Shown: positions 1-5,466, counted from the first letter of the stretch. The stretch: 5,466 nucleotides of DNA from Acidobacteriota bacterium (GCA_003224665.1 QHZM01000504.1:1-5466), one strand, 5' to 3'. Program-made: numbers and translations. The notes: generated from the letters alone by a model not told the origin.

Positions 1-50
1 GACGACCCGGCACGCCAAAACCGACTTGTCGGAAGGGCGACGCGGAGCTG

Positions 51-59
51 AGGGGTGAG
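51..59 (+). promoter_or_regulatory. Ribosome binding site for the ABC ATPase
   Basis: The purine-rich stretch AGGGGTGAG ends nine bases before a GTG codon at 69 and resembles the Shine-Dalgarno consensus. It supports GTG as the start. A TAA at 66-68 directly abuts this GTG in another frame, but no upstream product can be recognised in the first 68 bases: all three + frames close there, at 51, 58 and 68, without family-like sequence. Confidence 0.55.
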
Positions 60-68
60 AAGCGATAA

Positions 69-740
69 GTGGAACCGATTATCTCGACTCAAGATCTGAA
101 GAAAATTTACAGGGTCGGCAAAGTGGATGTGCCGGCGCTGCGCGGCGTGGACTTGACCGTCCAAGAGGGCGAGTTCCTTGCCGTCGTCGGCCCGTCGGGC
201 TGCGGGAAGTCAACCCTGCTCCATATTCTCGGCGGGTTGGCCAACCCTACCAGCGGCAGGGTGCTTGTGGACGGAAACGACTTTGCCACGATGAACGAGG
301 ACGACCGGACGCGCTTCCGGCGGCACAAGATCGGGTTCGTTTTCCAGCGCTTCAATTTGCTCCCCACCTTGACGGCGCGCGACAACGTCGCCATCGCGCA
401 GCACATTCAGGGGAACGGCTTCAATCCTCACCGCTTCGAATCCGTGGTCGAATTACTGGGGCTCGAGGAAAAACTCAAACACAAGCCCTACGCCCTTTCC
501 GGCGGCGAGCAGCAACGCGTGGCCATCGCCCGAGCGGTAATTTGCGAGCCCAAGATCCTGCTGGCGGATGAACCCACGGGCAGCCTGGACAGCGAAAATT
601 CTCAGGCCGTGCTCAACATGATGCGAACGCTCAACCGCACCTTCCGCCAGACCATTCTTCTGATCACGCACAACCAGGAAGCCGCCGCCGTCGCCGACCG
701 CATCGTCCGCATGCGAGACGGGCGGATAATTTCCGATTGA
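69..740 (+). CDS. ABC transporter ATP-binding protein, LolD/MacB type
   Basis: This is a complete 223-residue nucleotide-binding subunit that would hydrolyse ATP at the inner face of the cytoplasmic membrane to drive a partner permease. Visible motifs are Walker A GPSGCGKST (41-49), Q-loop glutamine 93 in VFQRFNLLP, ABC signature LSGGEQQR (143-150), Walker B ILLADE (163-168), D-loop SLD (172-174) and switch histidine 201. The short length, the VPALRGVDL opening and the DEPTGSLDSENS stretch are typical of the LolD/MacB/FtsE group, whose members move lipoproteins, peptides or drugs, or act in envelope remodelling. A LolA-like carrier lies downstream, which favours lipoprotein trafficking, but no LolC/E-type permease is in the window. 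Without the permease the substrate cannot be assigned. GTG is chosen as the start because of the preceding Shine-Dalgarno-like sequence. Confidence 0.93.
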   Translation: MEPIISTQDLKKIYRVGKVDVPALRGVDLTVQEGEFLAVVGPSGCGKSTLLHILGGLANPTSGRVLVDGNDFATMNEDDRTRFRRHKIGFVFQRFNLLPTLTARDNVAIAQHIQGNGFNPHRFESVVELLGLEEKLKHKPYALSGGEQQRVAIARAVICEPKILLADEPTGSLDSENSQAVLNMMRTLNRTFRQTILLITHNQEAAAVADRIVRMRDGRIISD

Positions 741-782
741 TTCTTCGCCCATTTCCCGCTATTTTGCTTCAGGCCCGAAACA

Positions 783-1080
783 ATGGCGAATGGCACACAG
801 ACCCCGGGGCAGACCTTTGTCCGAGCGGACGGGCGAGTGGGGGCGGGAAGCCTCGAGAGCGTCTGGAAAAAAATAAAACTCGTCCTTGTTCGGTCCGTTT
901 TCTGGTCTTACGAGCGCGGGAGCTGGCAGTACGACATCATTTGCGTGGTCATCCTGGCAGGACGCCATCCGGCAGGTCCTGGAGCGGCGCCTGAGAAAAG
1001 CCCCGAACGTGAAAACGATTGAACCGATCCGGGACAGGAACAACGTCGTCCTGGGCTACACGGTGGTCGTTTCTCAATGA
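783..1080 (+). pseudogene. Small conserved membrane protein gene, apparently broken by an internal deletion
   Basis: Two pieces in different frames look like the two ends of one protein. The N-terminal piece starts at ATG 783 and runs through VFWSYERGSWQYDII and a hydrophobic CVVILA. The C-terminal piece, in another frame, starts near 955 with WQDAIRQVLERRL and ends with VLGYTVVVSQ at the TGA 1078-1080. I recall acidobacterial proteins with an FWSYERGSWQYD motif followed by a membrane segment ending FIFLTPR and a C-terminal part ending GYxV. Here the membrane segment stops after ILA and the frame changes at about 952-962. A single inserted or deleted base would not restore the missing FIFLTPR-like part, so a deletion of unknown size is more likely. 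The original N-frame continues to a TGA at 1020-1022 with unconvincing sequence. No good ribosome binding site precedes 783. Function is unknown. Confidence 0.5.
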
Positions 1081-1114
1081 GACGCCGAGGCCGGAGGGCC
1101 GTCGAGCTGCCGAC

Positions 1115-1840
1115 ATGAGAAATCTTTCCCCGAAAAATCGGAAGCGCTTCGGCACCGTGGCAGCACTGACGCTGGCGGCGCTGTCTCTGGCTGGCGCAAA
1201 CCCGCGGTTCCGCAAGGGTAAGTTTGGGCCCGACCTTGCCGAAGTCCTCTCCAGGATGAGCGACGCCCGGAAACGCCTGCGGACTCTCTCAGCCAACCTT
1301 GAGTACACGAAGGTGACGGTCCTCGTGAATGACAAGTCTACGGAAGAAGGACAACTCTTCTTCCATAAAAGCAAAAATCCCGAAATCCTGATCAAATTCA
1401 CGAAACCCGATCCCAAGACCATCTTGTTCAAGAAAAACAAGGCGGAAATCTATCTGCCGAAGATCAACCAAATCCAGGAATACAGCCTGGAGCAACATCG
1501 AGGACTGGTCCAGGAGTTTTTTCTACTGGGCTTCGGGACAGAGCTTGAGGACTTGAAGAAGTCCTACGACCTCAAGTTCGTATCCGAGGAGGATTTGGAC
1601 GGCGATATGACGGCTGTCCTCGACCTGACTCCGCGCAAACAGTCCATCGCCGCCTATCTCAGCAAAGTGAAGCTCTGGATCAGCGAGGAATCGTGGCTGC
1701 CCGTGCAGCAGAAGTTCTTCGAGCCGGGCGGCGACTACCTTATAGCCCGGTATACGAGCGTCAAGGTCAACCGGCACATCCCTTCGTCAAACTTCGAGAT
1801 AACGGCTCCCGCCGGGGGCAAGCGGGCCAAAATGAACTGA
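1115..1840 (+). CDS. Secreted LolA-like outer-membrane lipoprotein carrier protein
   Basis: This is a 241-residue exported protein. It opens with a basic n-region (MRNLSPKNRKR), a hydrophobic core (VAALTLAALSLAGA) and a likely signal peptidase I site near residue 28. The mature part matches the LolA/COG2834 style: an initial helix (VLSRMSDARKRLRTLSANLEY), then strands such as EGQLFFHKSKNPEILIKF, ILFKKNKAEIYLPKINQIQEYS, TAVLDLTPRK and VKLWISEESWLPVQQKFFEPGG. LolA carries lipoproteins across the periplasm inside a half-barrel of beta strands. ATG 1115 is preferred over an in-frame TTG at 1019 because the signal peptide begins right after it; a GGAGGG at 1092-1097 lies rather far upstream. It follows the ABC ATPase and the broken small gene on the same strand, which suggests one envelope-related operon. 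It could instead be one of the many LolA-fold proteins with other lipidic cargo. Confidence 0.75.
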   Translation: MRNLSPKNRKRFGTVAALTLAALSLAGANPRFRKGKFGPDLAEVLSRMSDARKRLRTLSANLEYTKVTVLVNDKSTEEGQLFFHKSKNPEILIKFTKPDPKTILFKKNKAEIYLPKINQIQEYSLEQHRGLVQEFFLLGFGTELEDLKKSYDLKFVSEEDLDGDMTAVLDLTPRKQSIAAYLSKVKLWISEESWLPVQQKFFEPGGDYLIARYTSVKVNRHIPSSNFEITAPAGGKRAKMN

Positions 1841-1855
1841 CGGTGGCCCTTTGTT
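1824..1855 (+). terminator. Weak terminator candidate at the end of the LolA-like gene
   Basis: GGGCCA (1824-1829) and TGGCCC (1844-1849) form a six-base-pair stem around the stop codon, followed by TTTGTT. The 14-base loop and broken T-run make it a weak intrinsic terminator at best. Confidence 0.25.
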
Positions 1856-1937
1856 ATCTGCAATTTGGGGCCAAAAGTAGCACTTCAAGCCGTTTTTTGC
1901 GCATTTGGAGTTTTTGGTGTTGAGCCAGGCGAGGGAA

Positions 1938-2001
1938 TGGTCTAACCTGCATTGCCTTAGCCAGTGAGCCCCGTTTCGTCAAGGCGGGGGGGGGTAGACC
2001 A
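1938..2001 (+). repeat. Nested inverted repeats in the spacer upstream of the radical SAM gene
   Basis: TGGTCTAACC (1938-1947) pairs with GGGTAGACCA (1992-2001), nine of ten positions complementary. Inside it GCCTT (1954-1958) pairs with AAGGC (1981-1985), giving two stacked stems with a roughly 22-base terminal loop. A run of nine G (1986-1994) overlaps the right arm. The 261-base spacer from 1841 to 2101 holds no convincing gene. The structure sits about 100 bases upstream of the chosen radical SAM start and could be a leader RNA element, a terminator without a U-run, or chance. Confidence 0.35.
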
Positions 2002-2101
2002 CTCGAGCTGGGCGCGGTCCCGAAGGACTTGACGTAACCCCAGGCCGACATTGCGAGGGGAAGTTCAGAAAGCTGAAGCCCTTCATTATCGCGAATTACT
2101 G

Positions 2102-3001
2102 ATGAGCAGCGTTCTCCTCCGGCGCAAGATTCGCTTCCTGAGCACTCGTTGGCGCGAACTGCGCATGATTGCGAAGGGGTTGCTCTCGACCAACCATCCC
2201 CTTGACGTCCACCTCATTCCCGTCCGCCGCTGTAACCTTTCCTGCGCGTACTGCAGCGAGTTTGACAACTACTCGAAGCCCGTCCCGACGGAGGTCATGC
2301 TCCGCCGCGTGGACCGCCTGGCTGCGCTCGGGACCAGCATCGTCACGATCAGCGGTGGCGAGCCGCTTCTCCACCCGGAGCTCGAAGAAATCATCGGGCG
2401 CGTCCGCCGCCACGGGATGATCGCCGGGCTGATTACGAACGGCTACCTGCTCACGCGCGAGCGGATTGAGCGGCTGAACCGCGCCGGCCTCGACCACCTG
2501 CAAATCAGCATCGACAACGTGAACCCCGACGAGGTCCGGGCCCTCGAGCTTGGCCACACGAGCACCGTGGGGATCCTCCACGACCACGCGGGGCAGCTCA
2601 AACCGCTGAGCGAGCGACAGCAGAAAATCTTCACGGAAATAATGAGCATGGGCAAACGCTCATACGCCCGCCTGAACCGGTTTCAAGAGAATATCGCCCG
2701 AGGCCTGCCGAACGAATGGCGGTGCCGCGCCGGCAGCCGGTACCTCTACATCTGCGAAGACGGGCTGGTGCACTACTGCTCCCAGCAGCGCGGCTACCCC
2801 GCCATCCCGCTCGAGGAATACACCTCAGAACTCATCGAGCACGAATACTACACGCGGAAGTCTTGCGCCCCGCGCTGCACAATCTCCTGCGTTCAACAAG
2901 TGGCGATGGTCGACAACTGGCGCGACCCGCAGACTCGCCAGGCGTTTGAAGCGCCCCTGCCGGCGCTCGTTCAACTGCAATCGCCGCTCAGGGAAAGCTG
3001 A
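2102..3001 (+). CDS. Radical SAM protein with C-terminal cysteine-rich region, apparently missing part of the barrel
   Basis: Numbered from ATG 2102 this is 299 residues. The SAM [4Fe-4S] motif is C44, C48 and C51 in RRCNLSCAYCSEF. SGGEP at 84-88 is the usual SAM-contacting motif after strand 2. A C-terminal set of cysteines (C208, C218, C226, C255, C259, C263) resembles a SPASM-like auxiliary cluster region. The oddity is at 143-151: the strand QISID (134-138) runs through NVNPDEV directly into RALELG and the next strand STVGI (154-158). A radical SAM barrel normally needs a full helix-strand-helix unit here, roughly 50 residues. I recall relatives with SKKSLxVLDxKL and a VNINSV strand at this place. 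The frame is kept, so a shortened protein could be made, but it is probably inactive or a misassembly. An in-frame TTG at 2051 would add 17 residues; ATG is preferred because the family-like sequence starts there. Substrate unknown. Confidence 0.75.
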   Translation: MSSVLLRRKIRFLSTRWRELRMIAKGLLSTNHPLDVHLIPVRRCNLSCAYCSEFDNYSKPVPTEVMLRRVDRLAALGTSIVTISGGEPLLHPELEEIIGRVRRHGMIAGLITNGYLLTRERIERLNRAGLDHLQISIDNVNPDEVRALELGHTSTVGILHDHAGQLKPLSERQQKIFTEIMSMGKRSYARLNRFQENIARGLPNEWRCRAGSRYLYICEDGLVHYCSQQRGYPAIPLEEYTSELIEHEYYTRKSCAPRCTISCVQQVAMVDNWRDPQTRQAFEAPLPALVQLQSPLRES

Positions 3002-3033
3002 CAGGCATTCCTTCAGGCAGCCGGACTCGCCTC

Positions 3034-3777
3034 TCATCCCCCGGCGCTTTCAATCTTCCATTCGACCTGGGCTAAAACGCCGCCAAGGACACGCGCGTCA
3101 TTGCTCGAGAGTCCAAGGTCGAGCAGAAAACGGCGGAGCTTGATTAATTGGGAAGCGCGGGTCTTGGGCTTAAAGTAACCCGCGTGTCCCAGCACCCGGG
3201 CGGCGCGTTCGAGGACGTGCTCGAGTGACTGCGCGTTTGCGGGCTGCGAGCGATCCACCTTCGGCGCCGGCAGCGGGACGGAGAGCGCGCCCGACCGGGC
3301 AAGCTCGTAGCAGAAGAGGGCTACAGCCTGCCCCAAATTCATGGAAGGACAATGGGCCGCGGTGGGGATTCGCACCAGTCCGTGGCAATAACTCAGGTGC
3401 TCATTCGAGAGGCCCGTCTTTTCCGAACCGAATAGCAGCGCCGCCCGCCCACGCGCCTTCCGCCGGCGCAGCCAGCGAGCGAAATCCGTGAGGGGGATCA
3501 GATGACGGTCGAGGGTCCGCCGCGACCCCGTCGTAGTCCCCACGACCCAGTTGGCGTCACCGATGGCCTCCTCGAGCTTTTCAACCGCCCTCGCCGATTT
3601 CAGGATTTCTTCGGCACCGACGGCGGAGCGGGTTTCCTGCCAGACGGGACCGTAGGGTTTTACAACCACGAGCTCGCGAAGCCCGAAGTTGGCCAGCGCG
3701 CGCGCTGCCGCCCCGATGTTAAGCGGGTTCCGCGGGCGCACGAGCACAATTCGCCAGCACAACGGGATGGGTTTCAT
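3034..3777 (-). CDS. TrmJ/TrmH-type RNA 2'-O-methyltransferase of the SPOUT superfamily
   Basis: This complete 247-residue protein belongs to the SPOUT methyltransferases, which use a knotted fold to bind S-adenosylmethionine and methylate ribose 2'-OH groups. Motif 1 is RPRNPLNIGAAARA (14-27), with the conserved Asn 20 and Arg 26. Motif 2 is LLFGSEKTGLSNEHL (114-128). Motif 3 is IPTAAHCPSMNLGQAVA (137-153). The C-terminal extension (LRRFLLDLGLSSNDARVLGGVLAQVEW) matches TrmJ, which makes Cm32/Um32 in tRNA anticodon loops, and the length equals that of E. coli TrmJ (about 246). A TrmH or 23S rRNA methyltransferase role cannot be excluded from sequence alone. It converges with the radical SAM gene, with only 32 bases between their stops. 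No Shine-Dalgarno sequence precedes the ATG. Confidence 0.88.
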   Translation of the reverse strand: MKPIPLCWRIVLVRPRNPLNIGAAARALANFGLRELVVVKPYGPVWQETRSAVGAEEILKSARAVEKLEEAIGDANWVVGTTTGSRRTLDRHLIPLTDFARWLRRRKARGRAALLFGSEKTGLSNEHLSYCHGLVRIPTAAHCPSMNLGQAVALFCYELARSGALSVPLPAPKVDRSQPANAQSLEHVLERAARVLGHAGYFKPKTRASQLIKLRRFLLDLGLSSNDARVLGGVLAQVEWKIESAGG

Positions 3778-3786
3778 CGCTGAAGG

Positions 3787-3795
3787 ATTTTATCA
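3787..3795 (-). promoter_or_regulatory. Possible extended -10 promoter element for the methyltransferase gene
   Basis: Read on the - strand this is TGATAAAAT, matching the extended -10 pattern TGnTATAAT at all but one position. It ends nine bases before the ATG of the methyltransferase, so a transcript from it would be nearly leaderless, in line with the missing ribosome binding site. No -35 box is recognisable upstream. Confidence 0.25.
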
Positions 3796-3842
3796 GCAAC
3801 AACAGGCCGGCGCGGAGGTGCGTGGGCGCGAGAGGCTACTAA

Positions 3843-3873
3843 CCGCGGAGTGACCGCCGACCGCCACTCGCGG
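3843..3873 (-). repeat. Imperfect inverted repeat between the secreted-protein gene and the methyltransferase gene
   Basis: On the - strand CCGCGAGTG (3873-3865) pairs with CACTCCGCGG (3852-3843), a nine-base-pair stem with one bulged C and a loop of about 12 bases. It lies 14 bases after the stop codon of the upstream gene. There is no U-run after it, so it would be at most a factor-assisted terminator or an mRNA-stabilising hairpin. Confidence 0.35.
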
Positions 3874-3886
3874 GTCTGCGTTGGGA

Positions 3887-4857
3887 TTATTTTTTCAGAG
3901 GAGAATCTTTCACTGGCGCACTCTTGGGCTTACCATCGAGTTCGCCGGGAGGCATCTCCGAGATCACACGTATCGTGGGAATGGCTTTGAACTGCTTGTA
4001 CTCCGTGTATTTGATGACCTCCTTGATGTGCACGGGCCGGTCGGGAAAGTAGAGCGTGTCGTCCGCGATGGTAAAAGTCGGGAACCAGAACTTGCCGTCG
4101 ATCTGCTCGCGGTAAGTGGTGAAGCGGGGGAAGAGGTTAAACCGGTCCTTGTGGCCCTTCACTTCCGGGACCGTTTTCCCCTCGGTTTTGACAATCTGAA
4201 GGTCGCGGTCGTCAACCCAGACGACTCCCTGGAAATACAGCCGGCCCTTCTCGATTGCTCTCGGCCGGATGGAAAAGACGTAGGCGGTGATCTCGTCGAG
4301 CTTCGCGTGGCCCAGGTACTTCACGTCGTAGTCCGGCAACTCGTCAGTCGTCAGCACGAAAGGCTGGACGTTCCTCATCGAGTTAAGGTCTTCCCCCGTG
4401 ACCATCAAGCCCTTGAGGGTATCGGGAGGAGCGTAAGTGACGCGCTCGATCCTCTTCCCGTTGTCGTCAAAGACAATGTCCCAGTCCTGCTCATACGTCC
4501 CCTCGACGTTGCCATCCGGATCAAGTTCTTGGACTTTGTTGATTTGATGATAAGCGTAATTATTGCGGGCCTGCTTGAAGACTTTTTCCTTGGCGGCAAA
4601 TTCCCGGCTTTTTGGAGGGCCTCGATCACCGCGTCGTTGGCGCCGGCGTCGTGGAATTTCTTCGCCAGATCGGGGTTCATCTTGAAAGAGACTCCACGCT
4701 GCTCGATCAGCGCGCCCATCTTTTCCGAGGTTGCCCCGCCGAGCAGGAGCAGTGTGACGTCGTCCACCGTCAGCGGCGGGTCCGCCGCCCGAGCGACCGG
4801 CGGCGCCAAGGAAATGCAAACCAGGAATAAGATTCCTGCGAGGATTTTGTTGCGCAT
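3887..4857 (-). pseudogene. Secreted protein of unknown function, split by a one-base frameshift
   Basis: The N-terminal part starts at ATG 4857: signal peptide MRNKILAGILFLVCISLAPP ending near VARA (residue 24), then a small helical module (LTVDDVTLLLLGGATSEKMGA to NDAVIEALQK, residues 29-83). The frame then changes by one base at an A5 run (T5 on the + strand, 4609-4613). The second part (SREFAAKEKVFKQARNNY onward, 240 residues) ends at TAA 3887-3889. Adding one A to the run gives LQK-SREFAAKEK with no gap and a 323-residue protein. The larger domain is rich in beta strands (QDWDIVFDDNGKRIERV, FQGVVWVDDRDLQIVKTEG, IDGKFWFPTFTIADDTLYF, VIKYTEYKQF) and recalls LolA/LppX-fold periplasmic proteins. 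I remember similar proteins in acidobacteria, but the function is unknown. The lesion may be a sequencing error in a homopolymer, a true mutation, or slippage on CCAAAAAG. Confidence 0.7.
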
Positions 4858-4964
4858 AGGCCGAAAACCCCGTGTCAAAGGTCCAGGCTGCAAGACCGAA
4901 GACACACGAGCCTCACTAAGATAGAGTCGCGCGCCCGCCTCCGAGTTGTCTCCCGAAGAGCCTG

Positions 4965-5466
4965 TCATGAGGCGCTCGCGGCCGCGATGGAAGCCAGTTG
5001 CGGCCGGGCGGCGTACTGCTCGACCGGGTAACCGAGGGCGAGCCACGCATCGAATCCGCCAAGGAGTGGCCAGACTTCCGAGTATCCCTTGGTATGCAGG
5101 AGCCGCGCCATCCTGGCGCTGGTCGCCTCGTTCGGTCAAGTGCAGTACATCACAACCGGACGACCCCGCGGAATTTCCTTATACCGGGCCTCGAACTCCT
5201 GCGGCGGAATCCAAATAGCCCCGCGGATTTTGAGGCCATCCAAACGAAGACCGAGGTCCGAGCGCAGGTCAACAATTACGACGTCCTCGCCCCGGTCGAG
5301 CCGCTCCTTGAGCTCCGGAGCGGCGATCCGCGACCTCTCAAGCAGTCGGTAGAACCGCCGCCGTTCGACCCATTTGAAAAGAAACCACCCTGCAAGAACG
5401 ATCAGCAGGACGAGCAAACTCACCTTTCCAAAGGCACTCAGCCACTCGATGAGCCACTCGATCTGG
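4965..5466 (-). CDS. Candidate selenocysteine-containing membrane-anchored rhodanese, 5'-partial (probable DedA-rhodanese fusion)
   Basis: The frame is open from the right edge (codons from 5465), has one in-frame TGA at 5138-5136 and ends at TGA 4967-4965, giving 166 visible residues. A membrane helix (VSLLVLLIVLAGWFLF) is followed by a basic linker (KWVERRRFYRLLERSRI) and a rhodanese domain: VVIVDLRSDLG, IRGAIWIPP, VVMYCT-TGA-PNEATSARMARLL, VWPLLGGFDAWLALGYPVE. The rhodanese signature continues unbroken after the TGA, so the two parts are one domain. I recall DedA-rhodanese fusions reading YCTCPNEATSARVA, which places the TGA on a cysteine. A GTG at 5423-5421 could be read as a start, but the upstream codons (QIEWLIEWLSAFGK) fit a longer membrane protein cut by the window edge. 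Rhodaneses transfer sulfur through an active-site cysteine persulfide. Selenocysteine by UGA decoding is the favoured reading; a nonsense mutation or base-call error is the alternative. Confidence 0.7.
5100..5124 (-). promoter_or_regulatory. Candidate bacterial SECIS hairpin downstream of the in-frame UGA
   Basis: On the - strand GCGCC (5119-5115), loop AGGAU (5114-5110) and GGCGC (5109-5105) form a perfect five-base-pair upper stem. It extends below by C-G, C-G, A-U and G-C pairs with a bulged A (5120) and a bulged C (5102). The two loop G residues are at positions 26 and 27 counting the U of UGA as 1. Known bacterial SECIS elements have the apical loop about 16-37 bases after UGA, a short loop and a G among its first two positions; E. 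coli fdhF has loop AGGUCU. Such palindromes can also arise by chance in GC-rich coding DNA. Confidence 0.5.
5136..5138 (-). other. In-frame TGA, candidate selenocysteine codon
   Basis: This is the only stop inside the rhodanese frame between the window edge and 4967. It sits in VVMYCT-TGA-PNEATSA, two residues after a cysteine, giving a C-T-U motif if decoded as selenocysteine. Cysteine codons TGC and TGT differ from it by one base. Confidence 0.55.
5440..5463 (-). repeat. 12-base tandem duplication in the rhodanese gene
   Basis: Two adjacent copies of AGCCACTCGAT plus one variable base lie at 5440-5451 and 5452-5463 on the + strand. On the coding strand they encode IEWL twice (IEWLIEWL) just before the membrane helix. 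The repeat may continue past the window edge. Confidence 0.6.

Noticed and set aside
1..68. Tail of an upstream gene ending at one of the stops at 51, 58 or 68
   Set aside because: None of the three short + frames shows recognisable sequence, so the correct frame and product cannot be chosen.
1019..1114. N-terminal extension of the LolA-like protein to a TTG at 1019
   Set aside because: The extension overlaps the tail of the broken small gene and places the signal peptide inside the protein; ATG 1115 starts directly at the signal peptide.
4873..4878. TTGACA-like -35 box (- strand) upstream of the secreted-protein gene
   Set aside because: A -10 box at normal spacing would fall on the start codon itself, and no such box is present.
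3881..4924. A 347-codon open frame on the + strand covering the frameshifted secreted-protein gene
   Set aside because: Its translation shows no recognisable domain or export signal, and the opposite strand carries a clear signal peptide and family-like sequence. It is an antisense shadow typical of GC-rich DNA, even though it is longer than either real piece.
4405..5139. A long - strand open frame running from the rhodanese region into the secreted-protein gene as one protein
   Set aside because: The part before ATG 4857 is an out-of-frame reading of the rhodanese gene and spacer. The genuine protein begins at the signal peptide at 4857, and the tail past 4609 is the wrong frame.
5136..5423. 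Annotation of the rhodanese as a complete 95-residue protein ending at the TGA
   Set aside because: The conserved second half of the domain follows in the same frame, and the frame is open upstream of the GTG to the window edge, so both ends of the short call are artificial.
1..5466. tRNA or rRNA genes, CRISPR arrays, insertion sequences, phage genes
   Set aside because: I saw no cloverleaf, rRNA core sequence, regularly spaced repeats, transposase or phage-like protein on either strand.

Overview
The window looks like a piece of a GC-rich bacterial chromosome, most probably from the phylum Acidobacteriota. That placement rests on my memory of several protein families common there: the FWSYERGSWQYD-type small membrane protein, the CNLxCxYC radical SAM protein with SIDNVxPDEV and GQLKPL motifs, and the secreted LTVDDV-type protein. 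It is not a database result. Genes lie in two blocks. From the left edge to about 3000 everything is on the + strand. From about 3030 to the right edge everything is on the - strand, so the radical SAM gene and the TrmJ-type gene converge.

Left block (+): an intact LolD/MacB-type ABC ATPase (69-740); a small membrane-protein gene that looks broken by an internal deletion with loss of frame (783-1080); a secreted LolA-like lipoprotein carrier (1115-1840); a roughly 260-base spacer with nested inverted repeats; and a radical SAM protein (2102-3001) whose start and end look normal but whose barrel seems to lack one strand-helix unit. The ATPase and the LolA-like protein suggest lipoprotein or envelope trafficking. 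No permease is visible, and it may lie beyond the left edge.

Right block (-, read right to left): the 3' end of a membrane-anchored rhodanese, probably a DedA-rhodanese fusion (4965 to beyond 5466); a secreted protein with a one-base frameshift in an A-tract (3887-4857); and an intact TrmJ/TrmH-type 2'-O-methyltransferase (3034-3777).

The most interesting item is the rhodanese. Its frame is interrupted by one TGA (5136-5138) at a position where I recall relatives having cysteine (YCTCPNEATSA). The frame after the TGA continues as a perfectly good rhodanese C-terminus to a second stop. A GCGCC-AGGAU-GGCGC hairpin starts 16 bases after the UGA and has G in the second loop position, which fits the bacterial SECIS pattern. 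I read this as a candidate selenocysteine-containing rhodanese.

The main caution is that three other genes in this 5.5 kb carry lesions (two apparent internal deletions and one homopolymer frameshift). A nonsense mutation or a sequence error is therefore a real alternative for the TGA.
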